From the NCBI GenBank assembly GCA_946965045.2, contig OX337229.1, positions 3,162,001 through 3,226,000 on the forward strand: a DNA stretch of 64,000 nucleotides, written 5' to 3'. Below the pieces are notes generated by a model. The model was not told where the DNA came from. It worked only from the letters and a program-made list of their open reading frames with translations, and made no database searches. The stretch is from Epithemia pelagica (Eukaryota; Bacillariophyta; Bacillariophyceae; Surirellales; Surirellaceae). This document shows, piece by piece, positions 11,001 through 20,392 of the stretch. The translations under genes and the position numbers were made by a program. Each line of letters starts with the position of its first letter. Position 1 is the first letter of the stretch.

Positions 11001-11469
11001 CCAGAACACCTTCTCCACCCTCTCGTCCACCAACCGCTACTCCGTCCTCGGGGAACGCCCAGACGACTCTTACAACGAAGAGTACGACCGGTACCATGGA
11101 GGAAACCCAAACGATGTAGAGATGGACGAAGAAGAACCCGACAAATGGGATAACATGTCCGAATCCGGCCGTTCCCACCCCCTCCTTCAACCAGACAACG
11201 ACAACCAAGCAAACAACCCCTCACAGAACACGGCAGATGAACTACACCAGATCGCCGCCTTCGTGCACCAGCACAACAGCTCTCAACTCCCCGCGTTAGA
11301 GGAATACATAGAGAAAATACAGTCCTTTTCGACGGACACCGACGCGAAAGACGTCTGGGATTTTGCGGAGCGGCTCGTAAAGCAGAAACGGCCGCTCGAT
11401 TCCCACGTCGCCGGCACCCGCACCGGCCATGTGGACCCGCATGCGACACAGGGCCAAGGGGCCAAATGA
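8068..11469 (+). CDS. retrotransposon ORF1 (Gag-like protein)
   Basis: A 1133-residue frame starting at ATG 8068. The first 440 or so residues are low complexity, rich in Thr, Asn, Pro, His and Lys, and probably disordered. From about residue 480 to 870 there is an ordered domain (HLNLVVRH, HSSSFHLTLSP, QVPVIYFSASSRHNFELFLRAYNKFH). I cannot assign this to a named family. The C-terminal 260 residues are again disordered with acidic stretches (DVEMDEEEPDKWD). No CCHC knuckle or RRM is obvious. By position it is the element's ORF1, expected to bind the element RNA. Its stop overlaps the ORF2 start in an ATGA (11466-11469). The true start could lie further downstream. Confidence 0.7.
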   Translation: MVESADPPWALPVNPTSPHPTVKTRTMPFGLAPIRAPPPIQDDRLPSRRANNNNTMDKLHGLRYCNRNKDNSRQRRHGRTPPLATTQNTPIAKSRRPTAPPATPGQQRAKTTTPPRSKQPATEPKASHDDNKPRRHQPTMPDPSKPGHLRNTTKSVATQTDNRYSDNPPRRHPTVDMASIANKHHRKNEHTHPTSSNPLTMPNRFKSSLEINENTTPTGTQAASMQAHSKLAHSSRKKPASAMLRSATTRSQTGAHKKGGTAPDEANPNQQAIQGNTTLAAVNRREQDVNPITPDPVQRKKNQNIHSTKKPTEKNPEKEQQNNQNNTTATNTPNNNQHPHNQAHNQEENTNNDTNTHNQGENTNNETNNDNTTAAEATNPNHDTDNTANTQDDINRHTSNTATPPRRFHHSNRITTAHTTPPHDNEAYATTDHDDDGQDIDDTTNATPSTTTPLPPPIRNPYKSPTTKPLTHSGTSNKDPPAAIHLNLVVRHKANHQEEAALPRITETALKQHFNQVFKHHEPREDPMWLRVHRVEFIETKQPARTKGNNDKGPRGHSSSFHLTLSPAPANDAFDMENYLEQALRFATQMWHKHHRDDFRNDEHGAQWILRHGAQQSNPTLNPRFKEFDIYIPACNNRIATTQGIIAGIPAIAVKHRRGYLDITTTIHDHLFGHLPSQFQLFDDFSQHFGCRDGTFSGDLRNKQRGQVPVIYFSASSRHNFELFLRAYNKFHQAAKGNEITWRENALQILPIPKNQQTRTTTLEALKDLDQHFGASVRIRLYPLNDLATESEWDELTEIPHYQAAYPEFTHHDPEPIAYYLHLLRTPDTHHLNATTIRNYPGFPTNILRPTMASTVAAPPAPGQENTNNELTQQQATHTSRLLDLTRRITQRNQINGENQSGESTTTTTPTRPRSTTPTTPPPRKRSAPSTDTPTTNDNEHNSDPYEDNSNWTTVADTAARIIHNRYNQDDYEINADSQNTFSTLSSTNRYSVLGERPDDSYNEEYDRYHGGNPNDVEMDEEEPDKWDNMSESGRSHPLLQPDNDNQANNPSQNTADELHQIAAFVHQHNSSQLPALEEYIEKIQSFSTDTDAKDVWDFAERLVKQKRPLDSHVAGTRTGHVDPHATQGQGAK

Positions 11470-14400
11470 GCACCACAATCAGACCAATACGGCGCTGCCC
11501 AGTCCCGAATTGCGACTGGAAGCCCACATCCAACAACAACCACAACAACAACCATAAAGACACCGTTCTCCAACTCAAACAACACCTGATACACTCCCAC
11601 AACGACACCCCCATCACCGAGCACATGGACGAAGCATACTTTCAACGACACGACATGCACGTATGCCTGCAGTGCAATCAACCAAGCACGATTTACACGA
11701 CACAAGGACACCTACGAAACCATCAACAAAATAAACATACTAGGACAATCACCAATTTACAAATAGTTCTCAACACCTACAGACACGCCGATGATACCAC
11801 CAAAACCAACTGAAAAGCAGCCATCGAGTTCCTCCACGGCCTCAATATCACCCCACCACCACTTCGACGAACAATGTGGCACAAACTCAAACAACCACAG
11901 CGGAAAGAATACTTTGTCGCGTACAACAACGCCGTCACTTGGATTCTCGAAGCCACACCACCGCTGAGAGAAGACCTGAAAAGAGAAACCAGACCACACC
12001 CGGGACAATCAGACGCCACTCCCTTCTGGAAACTGATCCTGATACTAGAACCGCTTCTGCTCGCACCAACGTCTATCACCGGCCACAAAAGACCATCAGA
12101 CGCGCTCCGTGCGCGCCACCAATTAATCAAAGAAGGAAAGCTACGGGATCTATACGAAGCCATCTGGAACCCCAACCCCGAATCCACCCAACCCAGCCAC
12201 CATACAACAGCGAATCCAGCCATCCGGAACCCCAACCCCGAATCCACCCAACCCAGCCACCATACAACAGCGAATCCAGGCACCAACCACCACTCCCATC
12301 CCACATCCAACAACGCCACCCAGACGACAACCACGATACCACCAGGCAGGGTGGCAGCAGCACAACGAGCCGCCGACGTGGGGAACTATTCCACCGCCTT
12401 CAGCCGGCTCACCACTCACATGCCGACAGCAACACTGACCCCACAGCGAATTGAAAAAATCAGGACCGACCTCTTCCCACCAAGACGGGACCCCCCACCA
12501 ACTACCAGACACCAAGGCCACCTCCACCGCCCTCCTCCCCCGAGCCAATTCATGCAAATCGACAGCGGACAGTTCGAGCTGGCCCTCCGACAAATGAAGA
12601 CAGGCACAGCCTCCGGCCCATTCGCGGCATGCACCGACGCCCTTGTACACATGGCCCTGCACCGGACAACCCGGGCGCCCAACTCAACGAGGCCATACTT
12701 CAGCAATCTACAACAACTCTTCCAACTCCTCGTCACGGCGCAACTCCCCCCGGCAATACACCTCATTCTAGGAAGTAACTACTTCCTGGCACTCCACAAA
12801 GACACCAACAACCTGGAAAGACTGCGACCCATCGGAATAGGCACCGCCCTACGCAGACTCACAGCAAAAGTTGCCCTGGTCCACGTCTCCGAAACCGTCC
12901 GCCCCCTTCTGATCGCTGGCGGACAATACGGAATTCAAGTCCAAGGCGGAATTGACTTTGTCGCCCACACAACAACAGCGGCCGTCCACCGATACATCGA
13001 AGAGCCCCAGACGCCAACGCGCGCGCTCCTCCTCCTCGACCTCCACAACATGTTTAATAACACCTCGAGGACGGAGGCGCGTAAAATACTCCTGCACAAC
13101 GAAGCCACGGCACCGCTCATCCCTCTTTTTGACATGCTGACACAGTCAGCCACCCCATCATGGTACTTCAACGAAAACAATGCATCGGAAAAACTCATGC
13201 AAACCGAAGGCTTCCCCCAAGGCTGCCCCCTGAGCCCGCTATTCTCCTGCCTCGTTTTGAAAGCTCTCACAAACAGGATCAACACAGAACAACGACTCCG
13301 CGCGGCAGCAAGACTCAAAAACGACAACACATACGACGACGGCAAAGGAGGCCAGGCACACACTGCCTCCATCATGGACGACACGTCCATATGCCTCCCC
13401 CACGAGGACCTCCCTTGGTTCATTCAGCGGTTCGAAGAACTAGGGAAACCTCTGGGGGTCGACCTCAACAAACAAAAAACGCTCATTCTCACCACTACAA
13501 CAGGCACCTCACCCACCGACTCCCTCCCTGCCGAAAACAAACAATGTCTCCTCCAGGCCCTCGCGATGCTCGACCCCCTCCACCCCGAGCAACGCGAAAT
13601 CACGGGAGGCACGAGATTTCTGGGCCAACCCATCGGTTCCCAGGATTTCGCAAAACATTTCATCAACTTACGACTCCGAGCCATGGCAGCCAAAATGGAC
13701 CTCCTGGCGCACCTTCCCGACCTCCAGACACGCAGCCACCTGTTCCGCTATTCGGTGGTTCCATCCATTCTCCACCTTCTCCCAGCGGACATTGTACTCG
13801 CCCACCCAGCACCACAAATCACCACCACCCAATGGCGCAGCCCAACGACGGCAGAAACACAACGCCTCGTCACCAAATTCCTCTCCCAGGTCACGGCCCT
13901 CCCCACGGACGACATCACGACCACAGCCACTCTCATCGCGTCTCTGCCAAACCGTCTCGGCGGACTCGGTTACAACGACGCCTCGGCGGCAGCAAGACCC
14001 TCCATGATCACCCAAACGGCCCGAACAATCAAACTGGCGGCCTCCACCGAGACTCCGGTCCCTGGACCACACAAACACTTTTGGTCAGACTGGGAACACA
14101 GCGACCTCCCATGGCTCGTCACTTACCGGCGCTCCATCGCCCTATACACACACGAATTCGCTCCAGACGCCATCAGCAACCCAGCACACTTCGACCGCAC
14201 CACACATCGTAACCTGCTCCATCATACCATGGTGGAACACACCGTTCCAGCATTGATAGAAGCCACTCCACCAGAATTGCGCCCCTCCCTCCCTTCGGCC
14301 CTTTCTCCCCTCACGAGCCTCGCGCTACACCTCCCCAGAACCGCCGAAGCCTTTCGTCTCGACAACGCCACCTTCTCCACGGCAATCAAACGTAAACTCC

Positions 14401-15392
14401 GCCTACCCGTCTTACCCGTTTCCCTCCGTGGACACAGGTGCACATGCCCAGCTGCTCCCGAGTTGGATCCAGAAGGCGACCATTTCTTTTCTTGCGCAGC
14501 CGCCCACAAAACCGCCCTTTCTAACACCATCCGCGACGCCGTCTTTGACGTGCTTCAGCACTTGGCCCCTCAGGCCGGCATCGTCGAAGACCACCGAGAT
14601 GTCCACATTGAGCCGCCTGGTCTGGCTCCCCAGCACTCACGCAACATTCGACCCGCGGACGTTGGTTTATTGTTGCGTCAACCACACAAGAACGAGCCTT
14701 TCCAATACGTGGCTCTCGATGTTACCATTCCTCCTCCACCGACACGAACGCCCATTCCCGACCCGGCCGACCACAACGCCCTTGCCTCCGCCGCTTCAAG
14801 GCCGCATCAGGAATCAGCGCGCTCCAAGTTCTGTCGAGATGACGACACCGCTTCGCACCTCCTCCGCAACGGTATCTATCTTCTTCCATTCACTATCGAT
14901 CATTTGGGCTCCATGGGCTCATTTGCACAATCCTTCCTCTTCCATCAAGATGATCTGCCACACCCATTCTCCTCCGCCGTCCCCCCTTCATGGCCTGATA
15001 CCCACTTCGGACGCAACCAAACAAGATCCAAAACTCATCCAGCCGCCTTTGCACTGTACGAACAATTACCGGCACTCCCTGGCAATCTCGCCGCCAAAGC
15101 CAACAACAACACCCCCGGTTTTTCATTTCCGGAAGCGCACATCAACTCCATCGGTCATTTTGCGAGGGCCTCTTTATCACACGCAATTGTTTCCTCTCTC
15201 GCCACACATCTAAACAAACAAATTTCCACACTTCGAGCAACTGAATACAACAGCCGTATACAAAAAACCCAGAGGGCAAGACTTGAAAGAATGGGCTTTG
15301 CCCCACTTCCCGCCCTATACACCCCTTTCTCACTAGCAAACTTCTTCCCTTCCCACCACCCACCCCACCAGATAGGCGGCCCCGCCGCTTAG
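11466..15392 (+). CDS. retrotransposon ORF2: zinc fingers, reverse transcriptase, RLE endonuclease; one in-frame stop
   Basis: The frame runs 1308 codons, interrupted by a single TGA at 11811-11813. The N-terminal piece (11466-11813) has two C2H2-type fingers (CPVPNC...HLIHSH and CLQC...HLRNH). The frame continues after the TGA, with the first ATG at 11874 opening 1172 residues. Reverse transcriptase motifs, numbered from 11874: LLLLDLHNMF near residue 389 (motif A Asp), GFPQGCPLSP near 446 (motif B) and IMDDTS near 501 (motif C, MDD instead of the usual YADD). After these comes a CTC...GDHFFSC Cys/His knuckle (14439-14497), then RPADV and LDVT with a downstream Lys, the restriction-like endonuclease signature. 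The product would copy the element RNA at a nicked target. Either the TGA is a disabling mutation or translation restarts at 11874. Confidence 0.85.
12161..12280 (+). repeat. 60-bp tandem duplication inside ORF2
   Basis: 12161-12220 and 12221-12280 are the same 60-bp unit with two base differences, duplicating a 20-residue linker rich in Asn, Pro, Ser, His and Thr. The length is a multiple of three, so the frame is kept. It lies in a linker ahead of the reverse transcriptase and probably does not disturb a folded domain. Confidence 0.95.
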
Positions 15393-15485
15393 CAGCACAC
15401 GCACAACACTAGCTAACTAAAATAAAAAAAAAAAAAAATTCGACGACAAAAAGATAAAACGAAAGGGTCGGCCCATCCAAACATC

Positions 15486-16967
15486 ATGGTTCATACCCTC
15501 TCATTGGCCACTGTATCGTGTTCGACTTTGCAAACGCTCCTTGTCCTAATACTTCTGGGGGAAGGAGAAGCTCTTGTCTGTCCACAAAAGATTATTGGAT
15601 GCCGTATATCTTCTTCTTGTGATGGAAGATACCAACATGATGTTTTCAGGGGCAACAGAGAATCAAAGTTTGCTTCTATTCCATACACCGCCGCTCGTCG
15701 TCCAGCGAATCCATCTATGCCATCCCTAAGTTTGGCTCCTGTTTCCGCCATCCAGTCTATTCTACATAATGATCGGTCGTTTTGCTTGACAGCTGTCCTC
15801 ATGCTAAGCACCTTTGGAATCTTTCTGGAGCGACGAACATTGGTTGGCAAGGCTTTGTCTGCTCCTCTTGCAACAATGGCAGCTGGATTGATAGTCGCCA
15901 ACATTGGAATCATTCCCTTTTCTTCACCGATCTACGCGGCAATCAATACATATCTAGTTCCGCTTGCCGTCCCCATGCTATTATTTGACAGCAATCTACG
16001 CCGTGTTTTCCGGGACACAGGACCTTTACTGGCCGCGTTTGGCGTTGGTGCGATGGCAACGATGGTTGGTACACTGTTGGCCTACCCTCTCCTTCCGATG
16101 AGGTCACTGGGAAGCGACGGGTGGAAGGTTGCATGCGCTCTTGCAGCAAGACATATTGGCGGAGCGATCAACTTTGTGGCAGTAGCCGAAACCTTGAGTA
16201 TTTCCAGCACAGTCGTTTCTGCTACGATCGCAGCTGACAACGTTGTTGTTGCGCTTTATTTCTCCTTTTTATTTGCCATATCCAAACACGGGGAAAACGA
16301 TTATGCTGACAAATCGAGGATGGAAGCTAGCACTAATTCGGAACCGTCAAAATCAGCAACGAATGACTGGGCTGAACAATCACCACAAGATGGGGAAAAC
16401 GCAGTCAGTGACTCGTCGACTTTCTCACTTCCTATCATGGCTTTAGCACTATGTGTATCCTCTGTTCTGGTAACATGTGGTGGGATTTTGACAAAGATGC
16501 TTCTCCCTCCAGGTACCTCGGCTCTTCCGTTGACGTCGGTCTTGACCGTATTCTCTGCCACCGTATTTGCTCCGTTCTTTTCCAAGATTCGAGATGCAGG
16601 TAACCCACTCGGTATTTTTCTCATTCAAATGTTCTTTGCTGCATCTGGAGCAGCCGGATCAATCAGGCTAGTGATGCAACAAGCACCCTCACTTTTTGCA
16701 TTCTCATCCCTTCAAATTGCAATTCACTTTGGATTCATCATGTCCGTTGGTCGACGACTGCTTCGTATGGATTCTCGCAACCTGTTCCTTGCTTCGAATG
16801 CTAACGTTGGGGGACCTACGACTGCAGCGGCAATGGCTCAGGCGAAGGATTGGAAACGATTGGTTCTTCCTGCTCTTCTTGTCGGTATCCTTGGTTACTC
16901 TACAGCTACAGCGCTTTCTCTTGCTTTAGGGCCAATTCTGCTGAAACTACCGACAGTAGCCCCATAG
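15486..16967 (+). CDS. DUF819 family membrane protein
   Basis: A 493-residue intronless protein. The first 30 residues are a signal peptide (LQTLLVLILLGEGEAL), and residues 30-90 are a hydrophilic presequence-like stretch. About ten hydrophobic segments follow, such as LVPLAVPMLLF, LLAAFGVGAMATMVGTLLAYPLLP, ARHIGGAINFVAVAE and LFLASNANVGGPTTAAAMAQAK. The ARHIGGAINF and NVGGPTTA segments are typical of DUF819 (YjcL-like) permeases, which plants also have in plastids. Substrate is not known for the family. A bipartite leader (signal plus presequence) would suit the complex plastid of a diatom; this is inference. The start codon lies only 47 bp after the poly(A) tail of the retrotransposon, so the native upstream promoter has been displaced. 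Confidence 0.85.
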   Translation: MVHTLSLATVSCSTLQTLLVLILLGEGEALVCPQKIIGCRISSSCDGRYQHDVFRGNRESKFASIPYTAARRPANPSMPSLSLAPVSAIQSILHNDRSFCLTAVLMLSTFGIFLERRTLVGKALSAPLATMAAGLIVANIGIIPFSSPIYAAINTYLVPLAVPMLLFDSNLRRVFRDTGPLLAAFGVGAMATMVGTLLAYPLLPMRSLGSDGWKVACALAARHIGGAINFVAVAETLSISSTVVSATIAADNVVVALYFSFLFAISKHGENDYADKSRMEASTNSEPSKSATNDWAEQSPQDGENAVSDSSTFSLPIMALALCVSSVLVTCGGILTKMLLPPGTSALPLTSVLTVFSATVFAPFFSKIRDAGNPLGIFLIQMFFAASGAAGSIRLVMQQAPSLFAFSSLQIAIHFGFIMSVGRRLLRMDSRNLFLASNANVGGPTTAAAMAQAKDWKRLVLPALLVGILGYSTATALSLALGPILLKLPTVAP

Positions 16968-17023
16968 AGCAGAAGTGATGTTTGCTGTTACATATTTCTG
17001 CCATTATTTATAACCGAACCACT

Positions 17024-18711
17024 TCAGTTCGCTATCCGTCTTCCGTCAAGCGCAAGGTGGCGAATAGAATGCTTGCCAAGTATGGCGACTGCGCGTCTAT
17101 GGGCATATGGAGCACTAGCTCTGAAAATGTCGAAATCAGGGTCTCCAGAAAGAGCAATTCCTTCCAAAAGACCAAGGCCTCGAGTGACCAGGGCAAAGAA
17201 GGGGGGGACACTGAACGGGTACTTAAAGAAGACCTCGTTCAGCTCATTCGACACATCCATCAGTTTCTTTTTGCGTTTGCGTAGATCTGATCCGCCCTCC
17301 ACAACTGCAACAGTGAGAATTTTTTGGATGAGAGGTTTAAGGTCTCTCGAATCGAAGTCGTGTGGAAGAAAACCCAATTCAATTGCATCTTCTGATACCA
17401 AGGCTTCGAAATCCCTAACTAGCAAATGGACTATGGCCTTGGTGATGGCATTTCGTGACTTTTCGTCAACTTTCGTACATAGTCCGAAGTCAAGCAAACA
17501 GAGCTTTCCGTGCCGATCCACGAGGAGGTTACCAGGATGAGGGTCAGCGTGGAAGTTTCCCATGTCCAACAGTTGTGTTAAAAAACTGGTGATTGGGGAT
17601 AAGAATCAGTCGAAAAATGGTGAGAAAAATCCGCAGGCAAAGTTTTTAGGACGATCCATGAACTTACAGTTCCACGCCAACAGGGATCAATTTACGAATC
17701 TGATCGCGAGATGAATCCGCAAGCTTGACGCCATCAATCCATTGAGATGTAAGCACACGTTCCGTTGTGAGATGATTATATACACGAGGTATGGTGACGT
17801 CACATTTTCGTCGTTCGAGTTCGTTCTTAAATTTGGTTTGGTTTGCGGCTTCTTCGCAATAGTCCAGTTCTCCATAGCTACCAGAGGCGAATGATTCGTA
17901 GAGAGCTTTATGGAAAGGAGGTTGGTTTGTCAATACTGAAGTAAAGCAATCAACCATCACTCCCAACTTTTGAAGTAGATACAGGTCCAGACTAAAGGAC
18001 CTCCTCATATTTGGCCGCTGTACTTTTACCGCCACTTCTTCCCCCGAGGATCGAAGTTTCGCCTTGTAAACCTGACCCAACGAAGCTGAGGCAACAAGCT
18101 TGACATCTTGGAACACCTCATCTATATTTGCTATATCCAGCTCTGTCCGAATCACATCCATTGCTACGTCATCCGATACAGGTCGTACTGCGTCACACAG
18201 CTTCTGAAGCTCTTTCAAAACTGAGGGTGGTACAAGGTCTGGTCTGATGGAAAGCTGCTGGCCAGCTTTCACAAATGCAGGTCCGAGATTTGTCAATGCT
18301 TCCCTAAGATCCGAAGCGTGCTTTTTTTGGAGTGAAATGTTTTCCTCGAGGGTCCTGTGTTTGTCCGAGATTTGTCAATGCTTCCCTAAGATCCGAAGCG
18401 TGCTTTTTTTGGAGTGAAATGTTTTCCTCGAGGGTCCTGTGTTTGATAAGAACAAAGTCTCTGAAATAACCAGCAGCCAGAGGGCTAAGTTCCTTCAGAA
18501 TGGATGCCAGACGTTTCACGGTGGTCACTGGACGACATGACCAGTAATGGTTCAGCTGATCCCAATCATATTTACGTGGGAGAGGCTCCGTCGAGCGGTT
18601 CTCGTAGTGATATTCAGTCGAGTAGGCTCCCGTGACAACCCCAACTCCCATTAACGCTCCTGCAGAAGTTAATGGGTAACCCCCGAGAAGACGAACGGTC
18701 CTCGAAGCCAT
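17024..18711 (-). pseudogene. ABC1/UbiB-family atypical kinase, frame broken by an 82-bp tandem duplication
   Basis: Start at ATG 18711 (MASRTVRLLGG); an 82-bp GT-AG intron at 17586-17667 joins to the last exon (17585-17024). ABC1 signatures are present in order: KAGQQLSIRPDLVPP (KxGQ motif), ASASLGQVYKAKL (Ala-rich loop), VAVKVQRP (lysine), NFHADPHPGNLL (catalytic loop) and LLDFG (metal site). The family phosphorylates or regulates steps of quinone and prenyl-lipid metabolism in mitochondria and plastids. An 82-bp tandem duplication (18281-18444) shifts the frame. The N-terminal frame ends at a stop near 18304, while the kinase frame resumes in the second copy. Removing one copy would give a continuous frame, so the break is recent, allelic or an assembly artefact. 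Otherwise the gene looks intact. Confidence 0.85.
18281..18444. repeat. 82-bp perfect tandem duplication
   Basis: 18281-18362 and 18363-18444 are identical as far as I can read. Because 82 is not a multiple of three, it shifts the ABC1 kinase frame. On the gene strand the unit contains no GT dinucleotide, so it cannot be removed as a GT-AG intron. Confidence 0.95.
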
Positions 18712-19420
18712 CGTTGAGATATCCACCTTTGCGTCTTTGAACACCTATCTTTGTGAGTCATTCCACAACAACACGCTCAAAAAGTGGTCGATATTTCGCC
18801 TCTGCGCTTTGCGTTCCGAGTGGACGTGGTTTTTCGGCCGCTGATTCGTCAGACAACGTCAGTTTTGCTCTTGGTCGTGGTCTTCTTTCAATAGTCGTAC
18901 AACGTACTCCTACCTCCTACTCCTTGCCATACCCATGTAAAATAGCACGGTATAAAAATTGTGATCTTTAGGAATTACGAGGAATTGCTAGGGGGAATGA
19001 GGAATCCACAGTGCCACTGCCACGTGCGACGAGAAATGACTGCAACTGCTGGAGGAGGAACAGCCAGATGGCGGAAGATTCATGTCGCAGTGTCAAGAAC
19101 GCGAACCGGGAATGGAACGTGGCGACACGTATGGCGAGATCCATATAGGGGTACCGCACTCCTACCTTACAATACTCGTAGAGGATGTAGGAGTATGATG
19201 CATTTTTGCAGGTAGCTAGACACCAGCTGGGTAGAGTAGGTAGTACGGAAGTACGGAAGTTTGACCATAGTACTCCTACTCCCGCTTTGAGATAAGTTTC
19301 ATTGAATATTGGTTTCAACGTTTCGCCCTCTTTAGAAGCCATGTTAACATGCGGAGCTTGATGCGGAGCTTGCAACGTCTTGTGCTGTATCAGCTTTCTG
19401 ATCCTCATTCTCGCGAAGGC
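18712..19420. other. intergenic region upstream of the ABC1 kinase gene
   Basis: About 710 bp. It should hold the ABC1 kinase promoter and the 3' region of the next gene. Between about 18900 and 19290 the sequence has many scattered copies of the short motif actcctac or its complement. These make a weakly repetitive patch rather than a clear tandem array. No gene or RNA is evident. Confidence 0.4.
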
Positions 19421-20392
19421 CTACTTTTTGCCTCCTCTGAAAGACATCATCATGCGGACTTTGTTTACCGACTTTCGTGCTACTCGATCATTTCCGTCCT
19501 TACTGGTATTCTTGAAGTTAGTGAATCGTTTCGAAGAATTCAGCCCAACTTTCGCGTCCTTCTCATCTTGCGCTCCAATTTCACGAGCACGTTTCGCAGC
19601 ATCGACCGAGGTCTTCAATCCAATCGACCGAATTTTTTCCCAATCAAGATCTATTTTTCCTTTGATTCTTTGTTTCCTTGTCTCAGTGACTATGTCCTGC
19701 ACATGCTTGATTCGTGCACTTTCTCGTTTTTGATCATAGACAATAACTTCCTCCAGACCTCTCAAAGTGTTTTCTTTCTCGTCGAAAGGCATTCTCGACT
19801 TCTTGTGTTTCTCCCACCGGAAAGTTGTTAATTCAACATCTGCGTCACATCTCCGAAAATCCTCATCCTGCATAAAATAGGCCTTCAACTCAGCCTCCGT
19901 GAAGGCGTCCCCTTCATCTTTATGGATTGTCAAATCGTCGTCGACTTTAACTTTCCGATTAGCCAAGTCCCCGGCTGTTGGGGAAGGATCTGGGTGGGCA
20001 TGGCTGCGTTCCGACCGATTGGCGTAGCTTGCGAACTCGTCGTAGCGATTCATACTTCCTCGCAGCTGTGATGGGTCAAACCCATTTGATCCCCGCTTTA
20101 GATTGTTAATACTCTTCAGTGCCGCGTTTGGGTCACTGTCCTCAGAATTTGCAGAGCCATTTTCGACGACCTCTCCATCAGCTAAAGTTTGTTCGACGGC
20201 TGATTTTTGTTCACTCGATTGTTTCTGTTTTTCTTCCTCAACCGTCACCTTTTTTATTGTTGGGGATTGACCGCCCTTATTTTGAACAGTCACCGCGGCA
20301 TCATCTTGATTCTTCCTTTGTGAATTATCTTTCAGCACGGATTTTGAGCTTCCCTTTGACTTGTCTTGTTTCCTTAGACGTCGACGAAACAT
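19421..20392 (-). CDS. charged protein of unknown function
   Basis: A 323-residue protein from ATG 20392 (MFRRRLRKQDK); the frame upstream of it opens only with TTG. The N-terminal 150 residues are low complexity and rich in Lys, Ser, Gln and Asp. The C-terminal half has conserved-looking helical stretches: EAELKAYFMQDEDFRRCD, TFRWEKHKKSRMPFDEKENT and IDLDWEKIRSIGLKTSVDAAKRA. It contains no signal peptide or membrane segment. I recognise no domain. It is probably nuclear or cytosolic. It is transcribed away from the left end of the helicase transposon, which sits about 310 bp upstream of its start. Confidence 0.6.
   Translation of the reverse strand: MFRRRLRKQDKSKGSSKSVLKDNSQRKNQDDAAVTVQNKGGQSPTIKKVTVEEEKQKQSSEQKSAVEQTLADGEVVENGSANSEDSDPNAALKSINNLKRGSNGFDPSQLRGSMNRYDEFASYANRSERSHAHPDPSPTAGDLANRKVKVDDDLTIHKDEGDAFTEAELKAYFMQDEDFRRCDADVELTTFRWEKHKKSRMPFDEKENTLRGLEEVIVYDQKRESARIKHVQDIVTETRKQRIKGKIDLDWEKIRSIGLKTSVDAAKRAREIGAQDEKDAKVGLNSSKRFTNFKNTSKDGNDRVARKSVNKVRMMMSFRGGKK

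Larger units (their letters stand above)
7820..15438 (+). mobile_element. two-ORF non-LTR retrotransposon with restriction-like endonuclease
   Basis: A near full-length element: a 5' leader, ORF1 (8068-11469), ORF2 (11466-15392), a 31-bp 3' tail region and a run of 15 A at 15424-15438. ORF2 carries zinc fingers, reverse transcriptase and a CCHC plus PD-(D/E)XK-type endonuclease. That order is typical of R2/R4/CRE-like non-LTR elements. No LTRs flank it. The 5' boundary is approximate, placed where base composition shifts. I could not find a target-site duplication, so the left end is uncertain by perhaps 200 bp. The coding strand is strongly rich in C and A and poor in G, unlike the neighbouring host genes. 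One in-frame TGA interrupts ORF2. Confidence 0.85.

Noticed and set aside
13160-14212. 350-codon plus-strand frame overlapping the reverse transcriptase
   Set aside because: Shadow of ORF2 with the same compositional cause; the RT motifs are in the other frame.
14428-15213. 261-codon frame overlapping the endonuclease region
   Set aside because: Shadow frame; the conserved Cys/His and RPADV motifs belong to ORF2.
15439-15485. Target-site duplication after the retrotransposon tail
   Set aside because: The sequence after the A run (ttcgacgacaaaaag) could not be matched exactly near 7.3-8.0 kb; the nearest similar string near 7384 has mismatches.
18281-18444. 82-bp duplication as a newly formed intron in the ABC1 gene
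   Set aside because: The unit has no GT on the gene strand, so GT-AG splicing cannot restore the frame; a GC-AG donor here would be very weak.
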